A model generated the notes under the pieces. It worked only from the letters and a program-made list of their open reading frames with translations. It was not told the DNA's origin and did no database searches. Both the position numbers and the translations under genes were made by a program. Shown one piece after another: positions 6,251 to 14,744 of a stretch of DNA of 35,599 nt. The stretch lies in the NCBI GenBank assembly GCA_964524025.1, contig CAZGBT010000010.1, positions 1 through 35,599 on the forward strand, in the 5' to 3' direction. Positions within the stretch are counted from its first letter, which is position 1, and the number at the start of each line of letters is the position of its first letter. The stretch is from CAZGBT01 sp964524025 (GTDB lineage: Archaea > Aenigmatarchaeota > Aenigmatarchaeia > CG10238-14 > EX4484-224).

Positions 6251-7497
6251 GAATAATAGCAGATTTTCACATTCATTCAAAATATAGCAGAGCCACTAGT
6301 CAAAAAATGGATTTGGACGGAATTTCTAGAGGGGCAAAATTAAAAGGTTTAAACTTAGTAGGAACTGGAGATTTTACCCATCCTTTATGGCTTAAAGAAT
6401 TAAAATCAAAGCTTAGGGAAAAAGATTTTGGAATTTATGAATATAAAGGAATAAACTTCATTTTAACAACAGAAGTTAATACAGATTTTGAATTTGAAGG
6501 AAAAATTAGAAGAGTTCACCACGTAATTCATGCTCCATCTTTTGAAATAGTTGAGCAAATAAATGAGGCTTTATCTAAATTTGGGGATTTAACCAAAGAT
6601 GGAAGACCAACTTTAAAGATTAGTGCCCCAGAACTAGTTGAAATTCTTATGCAAATATCAAAAGATATATTTATCTATCCCGCTCATGCTTGGACTCCAC
6701 ATTTTGGAATATTTGGGAGTAGAGTTGGTTTTTCTTCTATAGAAGAATGCTATCAAGACATGTCCAAATACATATATGCACTCGAAACAGGGCTAAGCTC
6801 GGACCCTCCTATGAACTGGAGATTAAGCAAACTAGATAAATACACTTTAATAAGTAATTCGGACTCCCATTCTCCGCATACATGGAGGATTGGAAGAGAA
6901 GCAAACTTCTTTGAGTTAAAAAAATTAGACTATAAGGAATTGCATAAAGTTATAAAGAAAAAGGATCCAAAAAAGTTTCTATTCACACTTGAAGTTAACC
7001 CTAATTACGGCAAATACCATTATACTGGCCATAGAAATTGTGGTGTTTGTTTACATCCAAAAGAAGCTATGAAATTAAACAACATATGCCCAGTATGCGG
7101 GAAAAAATTAACCATTGGTGTTCTTCAAAGAGTTGAAGAACTAGCAGATAGAGAAGAGGGTTTTAGGCCTAAAAATTCAATAGATTTTAAAACTCTATTA
7201 CCTTTGTACGAATTGATATCGCATGTAACTGGAATTAAACAGCTTTATTCAGAAAAAGTGCTTAGGATTCATGACAGCTTAATTAAAAAATTTGGTAATG
7301 AACTTAGGATACTGCTTGAAGTTAAGAGAGAAGAGCTTGAAAAGTTTGGTGATAAAAGGTTAGTTGATTTAATTATGAAAAATAGAGAGGGGAAGATAAA
7401 AATAAGGCCTGGATACGATGGTGTTTATGGAGAAATTGTAGAGGAATTTAAAGAACAGAAATCTCCTCAATCTAGTTTAAGCGATTTTTTAAAGTAA
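6247..7497 (+). CDS. Endonuclease Q-like PHP-domain DNA repair nuclease
   Basis: I use the ATG at 6247, which overlaps the previous stop as ATGA; the longer frame reads through the M50 gene. The 416-residue protein has a PHP metallo-phosphoesterase domain with ADFHIHSKYS (H8, H10), GTGDFTHP, HHVIHAP, a PAHAWTPH segment and SNSDSHSPH. A zinc ribbon follows (NCGVCLHP, then CPVCGKK), and a helical C-terminal region. This order is that of archaeal EndoQ (COG1379), which nicks DNA 5' of deaminated bases such as uracil and hypoxanthine. The far C-terminus lacks a clear PCNA-binding motif, although QSSLSDFLK at the end could act as one. Confidence 0.88.
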   Translation: MRIIADFHIHSKYSRATSQKMDLDGISRGAKLKGLNLVGTGDFTHPLWLKELKSKLREKDFGIYEYKGINFILTTEVNTDFEFEGKIRRVHHVIHAPSFEIVEQINEALSKFGDLTKDGRPTLKISAPELVEILMQISKDIFIYPAHAWTPHFGIFGSRVGFSSIEECYQDMSKYIYALETGLSSDPPMNWRLSKLDKYTLISNSDSHSPHTWRIGREANFFELKKLDYKELHKVIKKKDPKKFLFTLEVNPNYGKYHYTGHRNCGVCLHPKEAMKLNNICPVCGKKLTIGVLQRVEELADREEGFRPKNSIDFKTLLPLYELISHVTGIKQLYSEKVLRIHDSLIKKFGNELRILLEVKREELEKFGDKRLVDLIMKNREGKIKIRPGYDGVYGEIVEEFKEQKSPQSSLSDFLK

Positions 7498-7511
7498 TTC
7501 AATTTTTAATT

Positions 7512-7583
7512 GGGCCCGTCGTCTAACGGTTAGGACACCACCCTCACGCGGTGGGGGTCCCGGTTCGAATCCGGGCGGGCCCA
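7512..7583 (+). tRNA. tRNA-Val(CAC)
   Basis: The acceptor stem is GGGCCCG/CGGGCCC with discriminator A. The anticodon stem CCACC/GGTGG has loop CTCACGC (anticodon CAC), and the T arm is CCCGG-TTCGAAT-CCGGG. It has no intron and no encoded CCA. Confidence 0.96.
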
Positions 7584-7620
7584 CTAATTTTAAAATGTTT
7601 CTCCGAAGTATACTTTCAGT

Positions 7621-8862
7621 ATGAGTTCTCATGATTTCGAGAAATTTAAATTCTATTTAAGAAAATTTAGCGAATTAGGCCAAGAAGACGAATTTTGGCG
7701 AATTCTACAAGGACGTTTGGAAGGTGTGGGGAAGAATGCACCGAAAAAGAAGAGATTAGAAGCTCTTAAAAGGATGTGCAAGGTTTGGAGACCAGCCACT
7801 AAAGAAAGGCTTTTTAAAATATTAGATGAAACCTATACAGAACTTTTGTCTTTAACAGAAAAACAGGATGAGCTCAGAAGGAAACTAGCAGTTTACTTAG
7901 TTTGCTTCAGAAGTAGGAGGCGAGAAGAGATTTTTTGGGACGTAGTCCGAAAATACACTGACCTACATGACACAAAAGAATTTTGCGAAATTATAGAAAG
8001 GTTAAGGCTTGCAGACTTACCAAAGCTTCTCTCCGAATTGGAGGGAAGATATAAAATACTCCTGGAGGAAGAGAGGAAGAAAGAAAGTTTGAGAAAATCT
8101 ATAGGCAAAGTGATAGAAAAGTTACGTAGATTAGGTTTTGATGTCTCTATAGACTTATCTTCATTGTCTTCTTGGCGTTTGGAGAAGTTATACGAAAATA
8201 TATCTGAGTTTCCTTCTTTTTGCGAGAATGTTAAAGAAAAAACAAAAGAAAGGCTTAAAGCTTACCTTAAACTTTTAATAAATAACGAAAGAACTTTGGA
8301 CGAAATAGTTTACGAAGAAGAAATACGAGATTTGGAAGTTGAGCTATTTAGAACTTTAAGGAGAATTCCTCCAACTCAGGGTACTTGTACTGGAATAAAC
8401 ATTAAAGTTGAAGAGATACGCCCTTTCTATAGAAAGACTCTTTACGTTGATGCAAGCGTTATTGGTGCGATAGCCGAGAAAAGGACTTGCCCTTTAGGTA
8501 TTCCTCTGTGGGATTTTTCATTAAGATTGCTCCTTGACGGAAATTTCGAAATTTATACTGCAAGATTTACATTCGATCAGCTGAGCGGTATGCAAAACCC
8601 TATTAAACGAAACGCCGTGTTACTTTTAAAGGAAATTTGGGAAATTAAACCAAATTTAAATTTTGTTTCGGTAGGAGCTCCTTTGCCTGGAGAGAATGAG
8701 GATATGTATCATTTAAGATGCGCAAGAAAAGTTAATGCAGATATGATAGTTTGTTATGATAAATGGTTTTTAAATAAATATCGCGTTGTAACTCCAGAGC
8801 TATTACTAGGATATCCTATCGATAAAGCTTCTTGCTTAAAGATTTGCAAAAAACGTACCTAA
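7621..8862 (+). CDS. Long PIN-domain protein with helical N-terminus, 413 aa
   Basis: Residues 1-250 are charged and helical with no recognised domain. The C-terminal 145 residues look like a PIN nuclease: LYVDASVIGAI (D277), GENEDMYHL (D361), MIVCYDKWFL (D380) and a closing VTPELLL. The acidic positions fit a metal-binding active site, so ribonuclease activity is likely. The same pattern occurs in the protein at 1003-1665. The large N-terminal region might bind RNA or ribosomes. The gene stands alone between tRNA-Val and the VapBC operon, and is about three times the length of a VapC toxin. Confidence 0.65.
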   Translation: MSSHDFEKFKFYLRKFSELGQEDEFWRILQGRLEGVGKNAPKKKRLEALKRMCKVWRPATKERLFKILDETYTELLSLTEKQDELRRKLAVYLVCFRSRRREEIFWDVVRKYTDLHDTKEFCEIIERLRLADLPKLLSELEGRYKILLEEERKKESLRKSIGKVIEKLRRLGFDVSIDLSSLSSWRLEKLYENISEFPSFCENVKEKTKERLKAYLKLLINNERTLDEIVYEEEIRDLEVELFRTLRRIPPTQGTCTGINIKVEEIRPFYRKTLYVDASVIGAIAEKRTCPLGIPLWDFSLRLLLDGNFEIYTARFTFDQLSGMQNPIKRNAVLLLKEIWEIKPNLNFVSVGAPLPGENEDMYHLRCARKVNADMIVCYDKWFLNKYRVVTPELLLGYPIDKASCLKICKKRT

Positions 8863-8915
8863 GTAGTACAAGCTTATATAAATTGTAAAGATCTAAGTGT
8901 GGTGGCTCAAATCCT

Positions 8916-8934
8916 GCTAGTCAAATTTGCTAGC
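8916..8934. promoter_or_regulatory. Palindrome upstream of vapBC, possible operator
   Basis: GCTAG-t-CAAA is followed directly by TTTG-CTAGC, an inverted repeat with 9-bp arms and one extra T. It lies just upstream of the TATA-like element and about 50 bp before vapB. RHH antitoxins usually bind such palindromes in their own promoters, so autoregulation by the VapB-VapC complex is a reasonable inference. Confidence 0.5.
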
Positions 8935-8948
8935 TTGTCAAGTTGTAT

Positions 8949-8960
8949 AAAAAATTTATA
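8949..8960 (+). promoter_or_regulatory. TATA-like element for vapBC
   Basis: The A/T-only stretch AAAAAATTTATA is centred about 28 nt before the vapB ATG, as expected for a leaderless archaeal transcript. AT richness of the region makes the exact box uncertain. Confidence 0.4.
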
Positions 8961-8982
8961 TGCTAAAACATAAAAAATCTAT

Positions 8983-9228
8983 ATGCCAAGAACAACTGTA
9001 TACATAGAAGACGAACTTTATAAAAAGCTTGTAGAAGAAAGTATAGCTAAGTATGGATCCACAAAACACCTTTCAAAAATTATTAACGAAAAATTAATAA
9101 TTGCTGAAAAATTAAGCAAGCAAAAAAGAAAAAAAAGTTTGCCTATCGTTTCAATAGGTAAAAGAATAAACTGGAAATTTGTAGAAAAAGTTGTGGAAAA
9201 AGAGATAGAAAAATTATGGAAGGAGTAA
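8983..9228 (+). CDS. vapB: VapB-like ribbon-helix-helix antitoxin
   Basis: This 81-residue basic protein begins with a strand MPRTTVYIEDELYKKL, then a helix-turn-helix pair typical of RHH/VapB antitoxins. The C-terminal tail, rich in K and E, would wrap the toxin. The position directly before a PIN toxin, with a 13-nt overlap, is the classic antitoxin-first order. It should neutralise the RNase and repress the operon through the upstream palindrome. Confidence 0.8.
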   Translation: MPRTTVYIEDELYKKLVEESIAKYGSTKHLSKIINEKLIIAEKLSKQKRKKSLPIVSIGKRINWKFVEKVVEKEIEKLWKE

Positions 9229-9602
9229 TAGACACAAATGTTTTGGTTTCAGCAATTGTAAAGGAAGATGTAAATCATAAAAAAGCTAGGTCAATCTTAG
9301 AAAAAATGAAGAAGTGGTATATACCTGGGATTGTTTTCCATGAATTCGTCTGGTTTCTAAAATCTCAAAACCTTGACCCTAAAATAGCTGAAAGTGTTTT
9401 GAATAACGAAAAAACAGAATTTGTACCCATATTGGAAGAAGATATATCCTTCTCTCTCCGCAACTCCAAAAATTTGAGAAACTATAATGACTACCTAATC
9501 CTAAGCATAAGTATTAGAAAGAAGAGAATGCTCGTCTCGTTCGATACAGAACTTAGGAAAAGTTGTAAAAGGTTTAAAGTGAAAGTGTATCCGAAGCTCT
9601 AA
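9216..9602 (+). CDS. vapC: VapC-like PIN-domain toxin ribonuclease
   Basis: The 128-residue protein is a standard VapC. Catalytic acids are visible at D6 (GVIDTNVL), E43 (FHEFVW), D92 (NYNDYLI) and D110 (VSFDTEL). VapC toxins cut tRNA or rRNA when the antitoxin is degraded. The ATG lies inside vapB in another frame, which couples translation of the two. Confidence 0.88.
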   Translation: MEGVIDTNVLVSAIVKEDVNHKKARSILEKMKKWYIPGIVFHEFVWFLKSQNLDPKIAESVLNNEKTEFVPILEEDISFSLRNSKNLRNYNDYLILSISIRKKRMLVSFDTELRKSCKRFKVKVYPKL

Positions 9603-9665
9603 GCAAAAGTTATGTAACTCAATTTGTAATTAAATTTAAAAATGTTTTTTTCTTCGAACTAATTG

Positions 9666-9983
9666 ATGAAAAAAAGACTAGAAATTTACGAAAATAAAGA
9701 CTATATAATAGTTAGACTTACCAAGGAATACTCTGATAGGCGAGAAATTTATCTAGCTGTTGCAGAAAGAAATTCAAACGAGGATCCAATAATTTTTGCT
9801 TACCAATACAAATTGGATAACACTTTTGGAAAGAGATTCCTGCTAAGCAAAATTAGCGAAATCAGTATAAATTCTTACAGCGAGGTGGAACCAAAAACAC
9901 TCGAGGAAAAATGGTTAGCACTTAAATTACTTAGGGTGACGTCAAACTTAAATTTTAAAACCATCTACGACACAAAACTATAA
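9666..9983 (+). CDS. Hypothetical protein, 105 aa
   Basis: I do not recognise the family. ATG at 9666 is used instead of the TTG one codon earlier. The protein appears to be a small alpha/beta domain: strands around YIIVRLTKEY and EIYLAVAERN, then IIFAYQYKL and a C-terminal helix ending EEKWLALKLLRV. There is no signal peptide, membrane helix or Cys motif. It follows vapC by 63 bp and may or may not be co-transcribed. Its last 6 nt overlap the convergent nitrilase gene. Confidence 0.6.
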   Translation: MKKRLEIYENKDYIIVRLTKEYSDRREIYLAVAERNSNEDPIIFAYQYKLDNTFGKRFLLSKISEISINSYSEVEPKTLEEKWLALKLLRVTSNLNFKTIYDTKL

Positions 9984-10715
9984 ATAATAGTAGCAATTAG
10001 GCCTTCTCTTATTTAAGTAGTTTCTATCATTTTTTCTAGATAATTTAAAAATTTGGGGTCTTAAAACAGCCTTACAGAAACTTATATCACTTGTGAAATC
10101 GTCAACTTGTGAAATTACTCGACCAAATGGACTTATAACTCTACTCATACCAAATCTATATACCTTACCAAAAAATCCAACACCATTCGAAAAAATACCA
10201 AAAACTCTATTTTCACGACATCTACATTTCGTAATATAATCCCACCCATCTAAATCATAAACTGGCCATAAACAAGGAAAGGCTATAATTTCAGCTCCTT
10301 TTAGTGCAAGCGATCTGCAAAATTCTGCAAAACATAAATCATAGCAAATTCCTACTCCGATTGCACAACGATCATTTTTCACTACTAAAATCTTCTTGCC
10401 AGCTTTGTATTTATTCTTTTCATTTTTAGACAAATGCATCTTGTCGTATCTAAACAGCCTACCCTCAGAAAAAATAAAGGCTGAATTAAATTTTCTAAAT
10501 CTAGCTCCAAGTATTATTGTTTTTCCTTGTTCTCTACACTCTCTAAGAATCTTTTTTACAAATAAATCTGTTCTAGAAGTCAGGTTTATGGATAACTCGG
10601 GGAAGACCGCAATATCAAATTCAAATTCCTTGATAGCATTCAAGATTAATTCTTTTCTCTTACTTTCCTTTATATCTATTTTCAGATTGAAGGCTGCTAC
10701 TGTTACTTTTTTCAT
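9978..10715 (-). CDS. Carbon-nitrogen hydrolase (nitrilase superfamily)
   Basis: The upstream open frame reads through tRNA-Lys, so I start at the ATG at 10715 (245 residues). The Glu-Lys-Cys catalytic triad is complete: VFPELS (E40), YDKMHL (K92) and GICYDLCF (C124), with the usual GARF and NSAFIF strands. Such enzymes hydrolyse amides, ureas or nitriles. The substrate is not readable, though the omega-amidase/carbamoylase branch is plausible. The gene is head-to-head with tRNA-Lys and overlaps its convergent neighbour by 6 nt. Confidence 0.85.
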   Translation of the reverse strand: MKKVTVAAFNLKIDIKESKRKELILNAIKEFEFDIAVFPELSINLTSRTDLFVKKILRECREQGKTIILGARFRKFNSAFIFSEGRLFRYDKMHLSKNEKNKYKAGKKILVVKNDRCAIGVGICYDLCFAEFCRSLALKGAEIIAFPCLWPVYDLDGWDYITKCRCRENRVFGIFSNGVGFFGKVYRFGMSRVISPFGRVISQVDDFTSDISFCKAVLRPQIFKLSRKNDRNYLNKRRPNCYYYL

Positions 10716-10757
10716 CGTGCCAATTTTTATTTGAATAATTAAAAATTTTTGTGTAAA

Positions 10758-10831
10758 GGGCCCGTAGCTCAGTCTGGTAGAGCGGCGGGCTCTTAACCCG
10801 TAGGTCGCGGGTTCAAATCCCGCCGGGCCCA
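10758..10831 (+). tRNA. tRNA-Lys(CUU)
   Basis: The acceptor stem is GGGCCCG/CGGGCCC with discriminator A. The D stem is GCTC/GAGC, the anticodon stem GCGGG/CCCGT with loop CTCTTAA (anticodon CTT), and the T arm GCGGG-TTCAAAT-CCCGC. It has no intron and no encoded CCA. Confidence 0.97.
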
Positions 10832-10873
10832 TGCACTTTTGCTTATTTAGAGCGGAAGAAAAAAATCAATTGG

Positions 10874-13453
10874 ATGAAGAAGGTCCTCTTTAGTTTATTC
10901 CTCATTTTTGTACTTCTTACAGAGGCAAAAATAGTAAAATCTAATCCTCAATGGTTGTTTAATAAAAGCTCTACTCCAAGCGTATATAACTTCTTAAAAA
11001 AATCCGTATTCAACGTAACTTGGAACGATTCTGCTGGAATATCTATAGATACCGTATTAATAGAGCTAAATTTTACAGGAAGCTTTAAAAACTACACAAT
11101 GTTTTTAATAGACCCTTTTATAAATTCAACAGAAAGAAAGGGAGTTTATTCTTTCAACATAAGTTTGCCTGCAGGAACTTTTTGTTGGCGTTCTTATGCT
11201 AACGCCAGCAACGGAGAATGGAATAAAACTGATAGATGGTGTTTTAACATAGAAAAATCAACACCAAAATTACCTTTCAAATCATGTAAACTTGAAGGAT
11301 GGGAAAAAGAAGCATGCGATAGCGATTTTGATAGTTTTTCGGAAATTTCATCAAGCCAAGCTACAAGTTATGAAAATTATACTGCGCCATCCGATACAAA
11401 ACCAATAAAATATGAGGGAAAGTTTTGGATATCAAGAAGCACAGCATTCGTTACAGCTCTTCACAAAATAAATATTTATGCTTATAATTTCTCGGAAAAT
11501 AAGTGGACATTGATAGCAAATGTAGAGGAGTCTCCGTCTTTTGATATACCTTTAACCATAACAGCCAATCTTTCTTCCGATTTTCTCTTACCTAAAGGAG
11601 TAGTAATGATAAAAATTAACGCAAGTACTACAGGAACTCTTCGTTACTATGAATCTAAAGTCATATTTGCAACAAAATGGTTAAAGAATTTTACCATAAT
11701 AGCAAACGAGACGAATCTCGGCGATTCGGACATAATTTATTGCTTATATAACGAAACTTCTTTAGAAAAATGTGGATCTTTTATCAAAATTACAAGGCAA
11801 TATTCAAGTGGAGATTATTATTTTATCTATAATTCTTCAGAAGGTCAAAATTATACAACCTTTTTAAACGTAATCTACCTTTCTATCCAAAGAGCTTGGA
11901 ACCAAACAGACGGAATTATAGCCGGAGAATATTACTATTACGACCTTAACAAATTAGGTATTCCAATAGCAAAAGATAAGGGAAAACTGAAACAAGATTT
12001 AGAAAAAGAAATGATAATTAATTCTACTCAAAATGCAACAGCCTGGGTCAAAGTTCCTATAACAATCAAAAACAATATGTCATCTTATTATGGAGTTGGG
12101 TCAACAAATTTTACTAGAGTCAAAGTTTATTTTGATGATGCTCCTCCCGGTTGGATTTGCGATTTTTGCAATTGGACTGTTGATTTTTTAGGAGCAAATG
12201 GAGAAAATATAACTGAAGCTAAATTACATAAAGAAAATGTAGTGTTTGGTTGGCAAAGCAAAGGAGTAACTGTTGAATCAAAAGTTGCATATGTAAATAC
12301 ACATTATCTCAAAAAGAACATAACTGGCTATGCAGAACTTTACGTCAATAATACAGAAGATGTAGATTTTTTTGTGACTTTTTACCCAAATCTTTCTATT
12401 TATAATCCTTGGTTTTGCTCTAACAAAAAAATCAAAATTTTTGTTAAAGCTCTTTCTTCGAATAAAACAAGAATAAATCTAACACTTATTCCCTTAAAAG
12501 AATTAAGCTATACACTCTCAAAAAGAGTTGTTGGAAATTTGTACCAGTATACTTATCTTTCTAAGATAAAAGTATTCAACGATGCTATCAGAAATTTGAC
12601 GATTTATTATAAAATCCCAATTTCCAGGTTAGAAAGTTGGGGAATTTCTTTTAACAAATCATCTTCTTTTTGCTCTTCTAATAAAATCAGAATAGTTTCG
12701 ATGAAAGACTATATATTGTTAATAGCAAACGGTTCTTCTCTTAAATTAAAAGATATGTGCTTATGGAAACTTACTTATTATGCAGAAGTACCAAGAACGA
12801 TAGCTATAAAACAGAGAATTTTAAGAAAAGATAGAAAAGAAGAGGTTTACTTTTTCATAAATTTCGTTGACAAATCGATAGAATTAAAGGTAGGTAACTT
12901 TTCTGTAGAAAAACTAAAGGTGGGAACAGAAGGCAAAGAATCGTTTGTTAAAATTTCAATTAGAAGAATAAACTTAACCCTAAATCAAACAAATCTAATT
13001 GCATATTCCTCTTTTATAATAAATCACACTCTTGAAAGAATAAAGAATGCAACTTTAGAATTTAAAGTCAAAAAAGATTGGATAAGGAAAAATAACATTA
13101 GCAAAATAGTTGTCTTAAGAATCGAAGATTGGAAGAAGTTTTTACCTAATTTAATAAAAGAAGATGATTTTTACGCATATTTTGAATGCTATATGCCAAA
13201 TCTTTCCACTTTTATAATAGCTGGAGAAAGGAAAACTAAGTTATCAAAAAAGGAATGCAAATGTCCCGAACCTTATTATGAAGATGGCAAGCTGATTTAC
13301 TATATTTGCTTAAAGGGTGAATGTAAAAGGTTTGAAATAATATTGAAAGGAGAAAAAGATAAAAGGCCGCTAATAGCTATGATTCTAACTGCTCTAATCT
13401 TGCTTTTTATCACGAATAATATACGGCTAAAGAAGCTGATGCAAAATCTATAA
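10874..13453 (+). CDS. Large surface glycoprotein with C-terminal membrane anchor, 859 aa
   Basis: Residues 1-20 are a signal peptide (KKVLFSLFLIFVLLTEA). The ectodomain is beta-rich and dense in Asn-X-Ser/Thr sequons, expected targets of archaeal N-glycosylation. The segment near residues 45-125 (VFNVTWND through the FCWRSY and RWCFNI cysteines) looks like an Ig-like fold. A Cys cluster (KKECKCPEPYYEDG ... CLKGECKRF) precedes the single membrane helix LIAMILTALILLFI near the C-terminus, which ends in a short basic tail. This is the layout of S-layer-like or adhesin proteins; no enzyme domain is seen. The 3' end overlaps the convergent gene by 44 nt. Confidence 0.75.
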   Translation: MKKVLFSLFLIFVLLTEAKIVKSNPQWLFNKSSTPSVYNFLKKSVFNVTWNDSAGISIDTVLIELNFTGSFKNYTMFLIDPFINSTERKGVYSFNISLPAGTFCWRSYANASNGEWNKTDRWCFNIEKSTPKLPFKSCKLEGWEKEACDSDFDSFSEISSSQATSYENYTAPSDTKPIKYEGKFWISRSTAFVTALHKINIYAYNFSENKWTLIANVEESPSFDIPLTITANLSSDFLLPKGVVMIKINASTTGTLRYYESKVIFATKWLKNFTIIANETNLGDSDIIYCLYNETSLEKCGSFIKITRQYSSGDYYFIYNSSEGQNYTTFLNVIYLSIQRAWNQTDGIIAGEYYYYDLNKLGIPIAKDKGKLKQDLEKEMIINSTQNATAWVKVPITIKNNMSSYYGVGSTNFTRVKVYFDDAPPGWICDFCNWTVDFLGANGENITEAKLHKENVVFGWQSKGVTVESKVAYVNTHYLKKNITGYAELYVNNTEDVDFFVTFYPNLSIYNPWFCSNKKIKIFVKALSSNKTRINLTLIPLKELSYTLSKRVVGNLYQYTYLSKIKVFNDAIRNLTIYYKIPISRLESWGISFNKSSSFCSSNKIRIVSMKDYILLIANGSSLKLKDMCLWKLTYYAEVPRTIAIKQRILRKDRKEEVYFFINFVDKSIELKVGNFSVEKLKVGTEGKESFVKISIRRINLTLNQTNLIAYSSFIINHTLERIKNATLEFKVKKDWIRKNNISKIVVLRIEDWKKFLPNLIKEDDFYAYFECYMPNLSTFIIAGERKTKLSKKECKCPEPYYEDGKLIYYICLKGECKRFEIILKGEKDKRPLIAMILTALILLFITNNIRLKKLMQNL

Positions 13454-14474
13454 AGCCTTTTTCTGTAATCTCAAAGCTTATCGAATTAGATAAAGCTACA
13501 TAAAGTGGCATCCCTAGAATATCCCTAGAAACGTTTAACACTATGGATTTTAATGGAGGTCTTTCCCAATAAATTATTTTGTCGTTAAGTTTGACTAGTA
13601 ACTTGGGAATTGGTAAAGAATAGTTAGATATAAACATTGCAAGCTCTATCTTTTTAAAATTAGTAACCTCTTCGCTGCTTAAACTAAAGTTGAATACTTT
13701 TTTTGAAGATACAGAGATTGTAGCTTCTACTCTGGCTTCTTCTATTTTATAATAGGGTTTCACCCAGAATTTCCATGTAGGGGATGCTGTAAATTCTATA
13801 TTTACAACATCTGTTTTATTTAGCTTTATTTTAACAATTCCTGCTGCTAATTTCTTAAAAACTTCTTTTCCATTAACCCTAACCACAAGAGGAGATTCTT
13901 TGTTAGTTTCTTCAACTTTTAGGTAAAGATATAAATCTTTAATGAAAGGCAAGTATTGCGATAAATCAGCACTTAAGCTTACAATTTTGTCTGGAGTTAC
14001 CTCAAAATCTTTTTTCTTAGTAAAAATCTTTTCTTCGGCCTTGCTTTCTAATCTAAAAGCTCCAAAAGGTTTTATTTCTCTTCTTTTAAGTAAAGGTGCT
14101 TCTGTAATTTCTATAGTAACTGGTACTTCAATCCTATCTACTTCTCCCTCCACAATTATGCTTCCAGAATAAACTCCTATTTGTGGTAAAATTCCAACCT
14201 TAACTCTTTTGCTATTGGCTAGAGGAAAATAATTTTCAGAAAAATAAATTATTCTAGAAATGTCGCCAACAGCTTTCAAGCTAACGTTTTCGGATTCTCC
14301 ACTTAAATTGAGATAAAAGAATAAATTATCGGCAGGCGTTAAAGAAAGGGTTATCGAAGAGGGGGATACAGATATCTTGCCTGGGGTCATGTAAAACCAA
14401 ACAAGGACTGCTATAAAAACAAGGCCAGCAAGCAAAATAAAAGCAAATTCGTCTATTCTAGCTTGGGATTTCAT
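13410..14474 (-). CDS. Secreted beta-rich protein with pilin-like N-terminal anchor
   Basis: The ATG at 14474 gives an N-terminus MKSQARIDEFAFILLAGLVF; a TTG at 14498 would add eight residues. A short basic start, a Q-x-R-x-x-E-like stretch and a long hydrophobic helix resemble archaeal class III (type IV pilin-like) signal sequences, though the canonical KGQ site is not exact. The remaining 320 residues are beta-rich with two repeat-like halves, and several Asn-X-Ser/Thr sequons. It is probably anchored in the membrane and exposed outside, perhaps alongside the glycoprotein encoded convergently, with which it shares 44 nt of 3' overlap. Function is unknown. Confidence 0.7.
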   Translation of the reverse strand: MKSQARIDEFAFILLAGLVFIAVLVWFYMTPGKISVSPSSITLSLTPADNLFFYLNLSGESENVSLKAVGDISRIIYFSENYFPLANSKRVKVGILPQIGVYSGSIIVEGEVDRIEVPVTIEITEAPLLKRREIKPFGAFRLESKAEEKIFTKKKDFEVTPDKIVSLSADLSQYLPFIKDLYLYLKVEETNKESPLVVRVNGKEVFKKLAAGIVKIKLNKTDVVNIEFTASPTWKFWVKPYYKIEEARVEATISVSSKKVFNFSLSSEEVTNFKKIELAMFISNYSLPIPKLLVKLNDKIIYWERPPLKSIVLNVSRDILGMPLYVALSNSISFEITEKGFIDFASASLAVYYS

Positions 14475-14504
14475 CAAAAAATAATTTAGATTAGACAATA
14501 AAAA

Positions 14505-14699
14505 CTACTTGGAACTTTCCATCTTCTTGAGAGAGGTTACATAACCTGCGAGTATATTCCTAAGTCTTTTCGAAGGTAGAGCAAGAATTTCCTTTATTAT
14601 TTGCTTATTTTTTTCAAAATCAGTAGTAAACCTATCCCTATATTTTTCATAAATCTCTCTGCCAAGATTTTTTATGAACTTAGTCCTTATTCTTCCCAT
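14505..14699 (-). CDS. rps17e: Ribosomal protein S17e
   Basis: The 64-residue protein begins MGRIRTKFIKNLGREIYEKY and continues FTTDFEKNKQII and LPSKRLRNILAGYVT, the conserved core of archaeal and eukaryotic S17e of the 30S subunit. Length is normal for archaea. It is divergent from endA with 45 bp between the starts, and the pilin-like gene follows 30 bp downstream on the same strand. Confidence 0.95.
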   Translation of the reverse strand: MGRIRTKFIKNLGREIYEKYRDRFTTDFEKNKQIIKEILALPSKRLRNILAGYVTSLKKMESSK

Positions 14700-14744
14700 A
14701 AAAGAAAATTTTAAGTAAAAACTTTTTATTCGATATACTAAATT

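Noticed and set aside
10716..10832. N-terminal extension of the nitrilase frame (begins MGPAGFEPATYGL)
   Set aside because: It is the reverse-strand translation of tRNA-Lys. The ATG at 10715 matches the family start.
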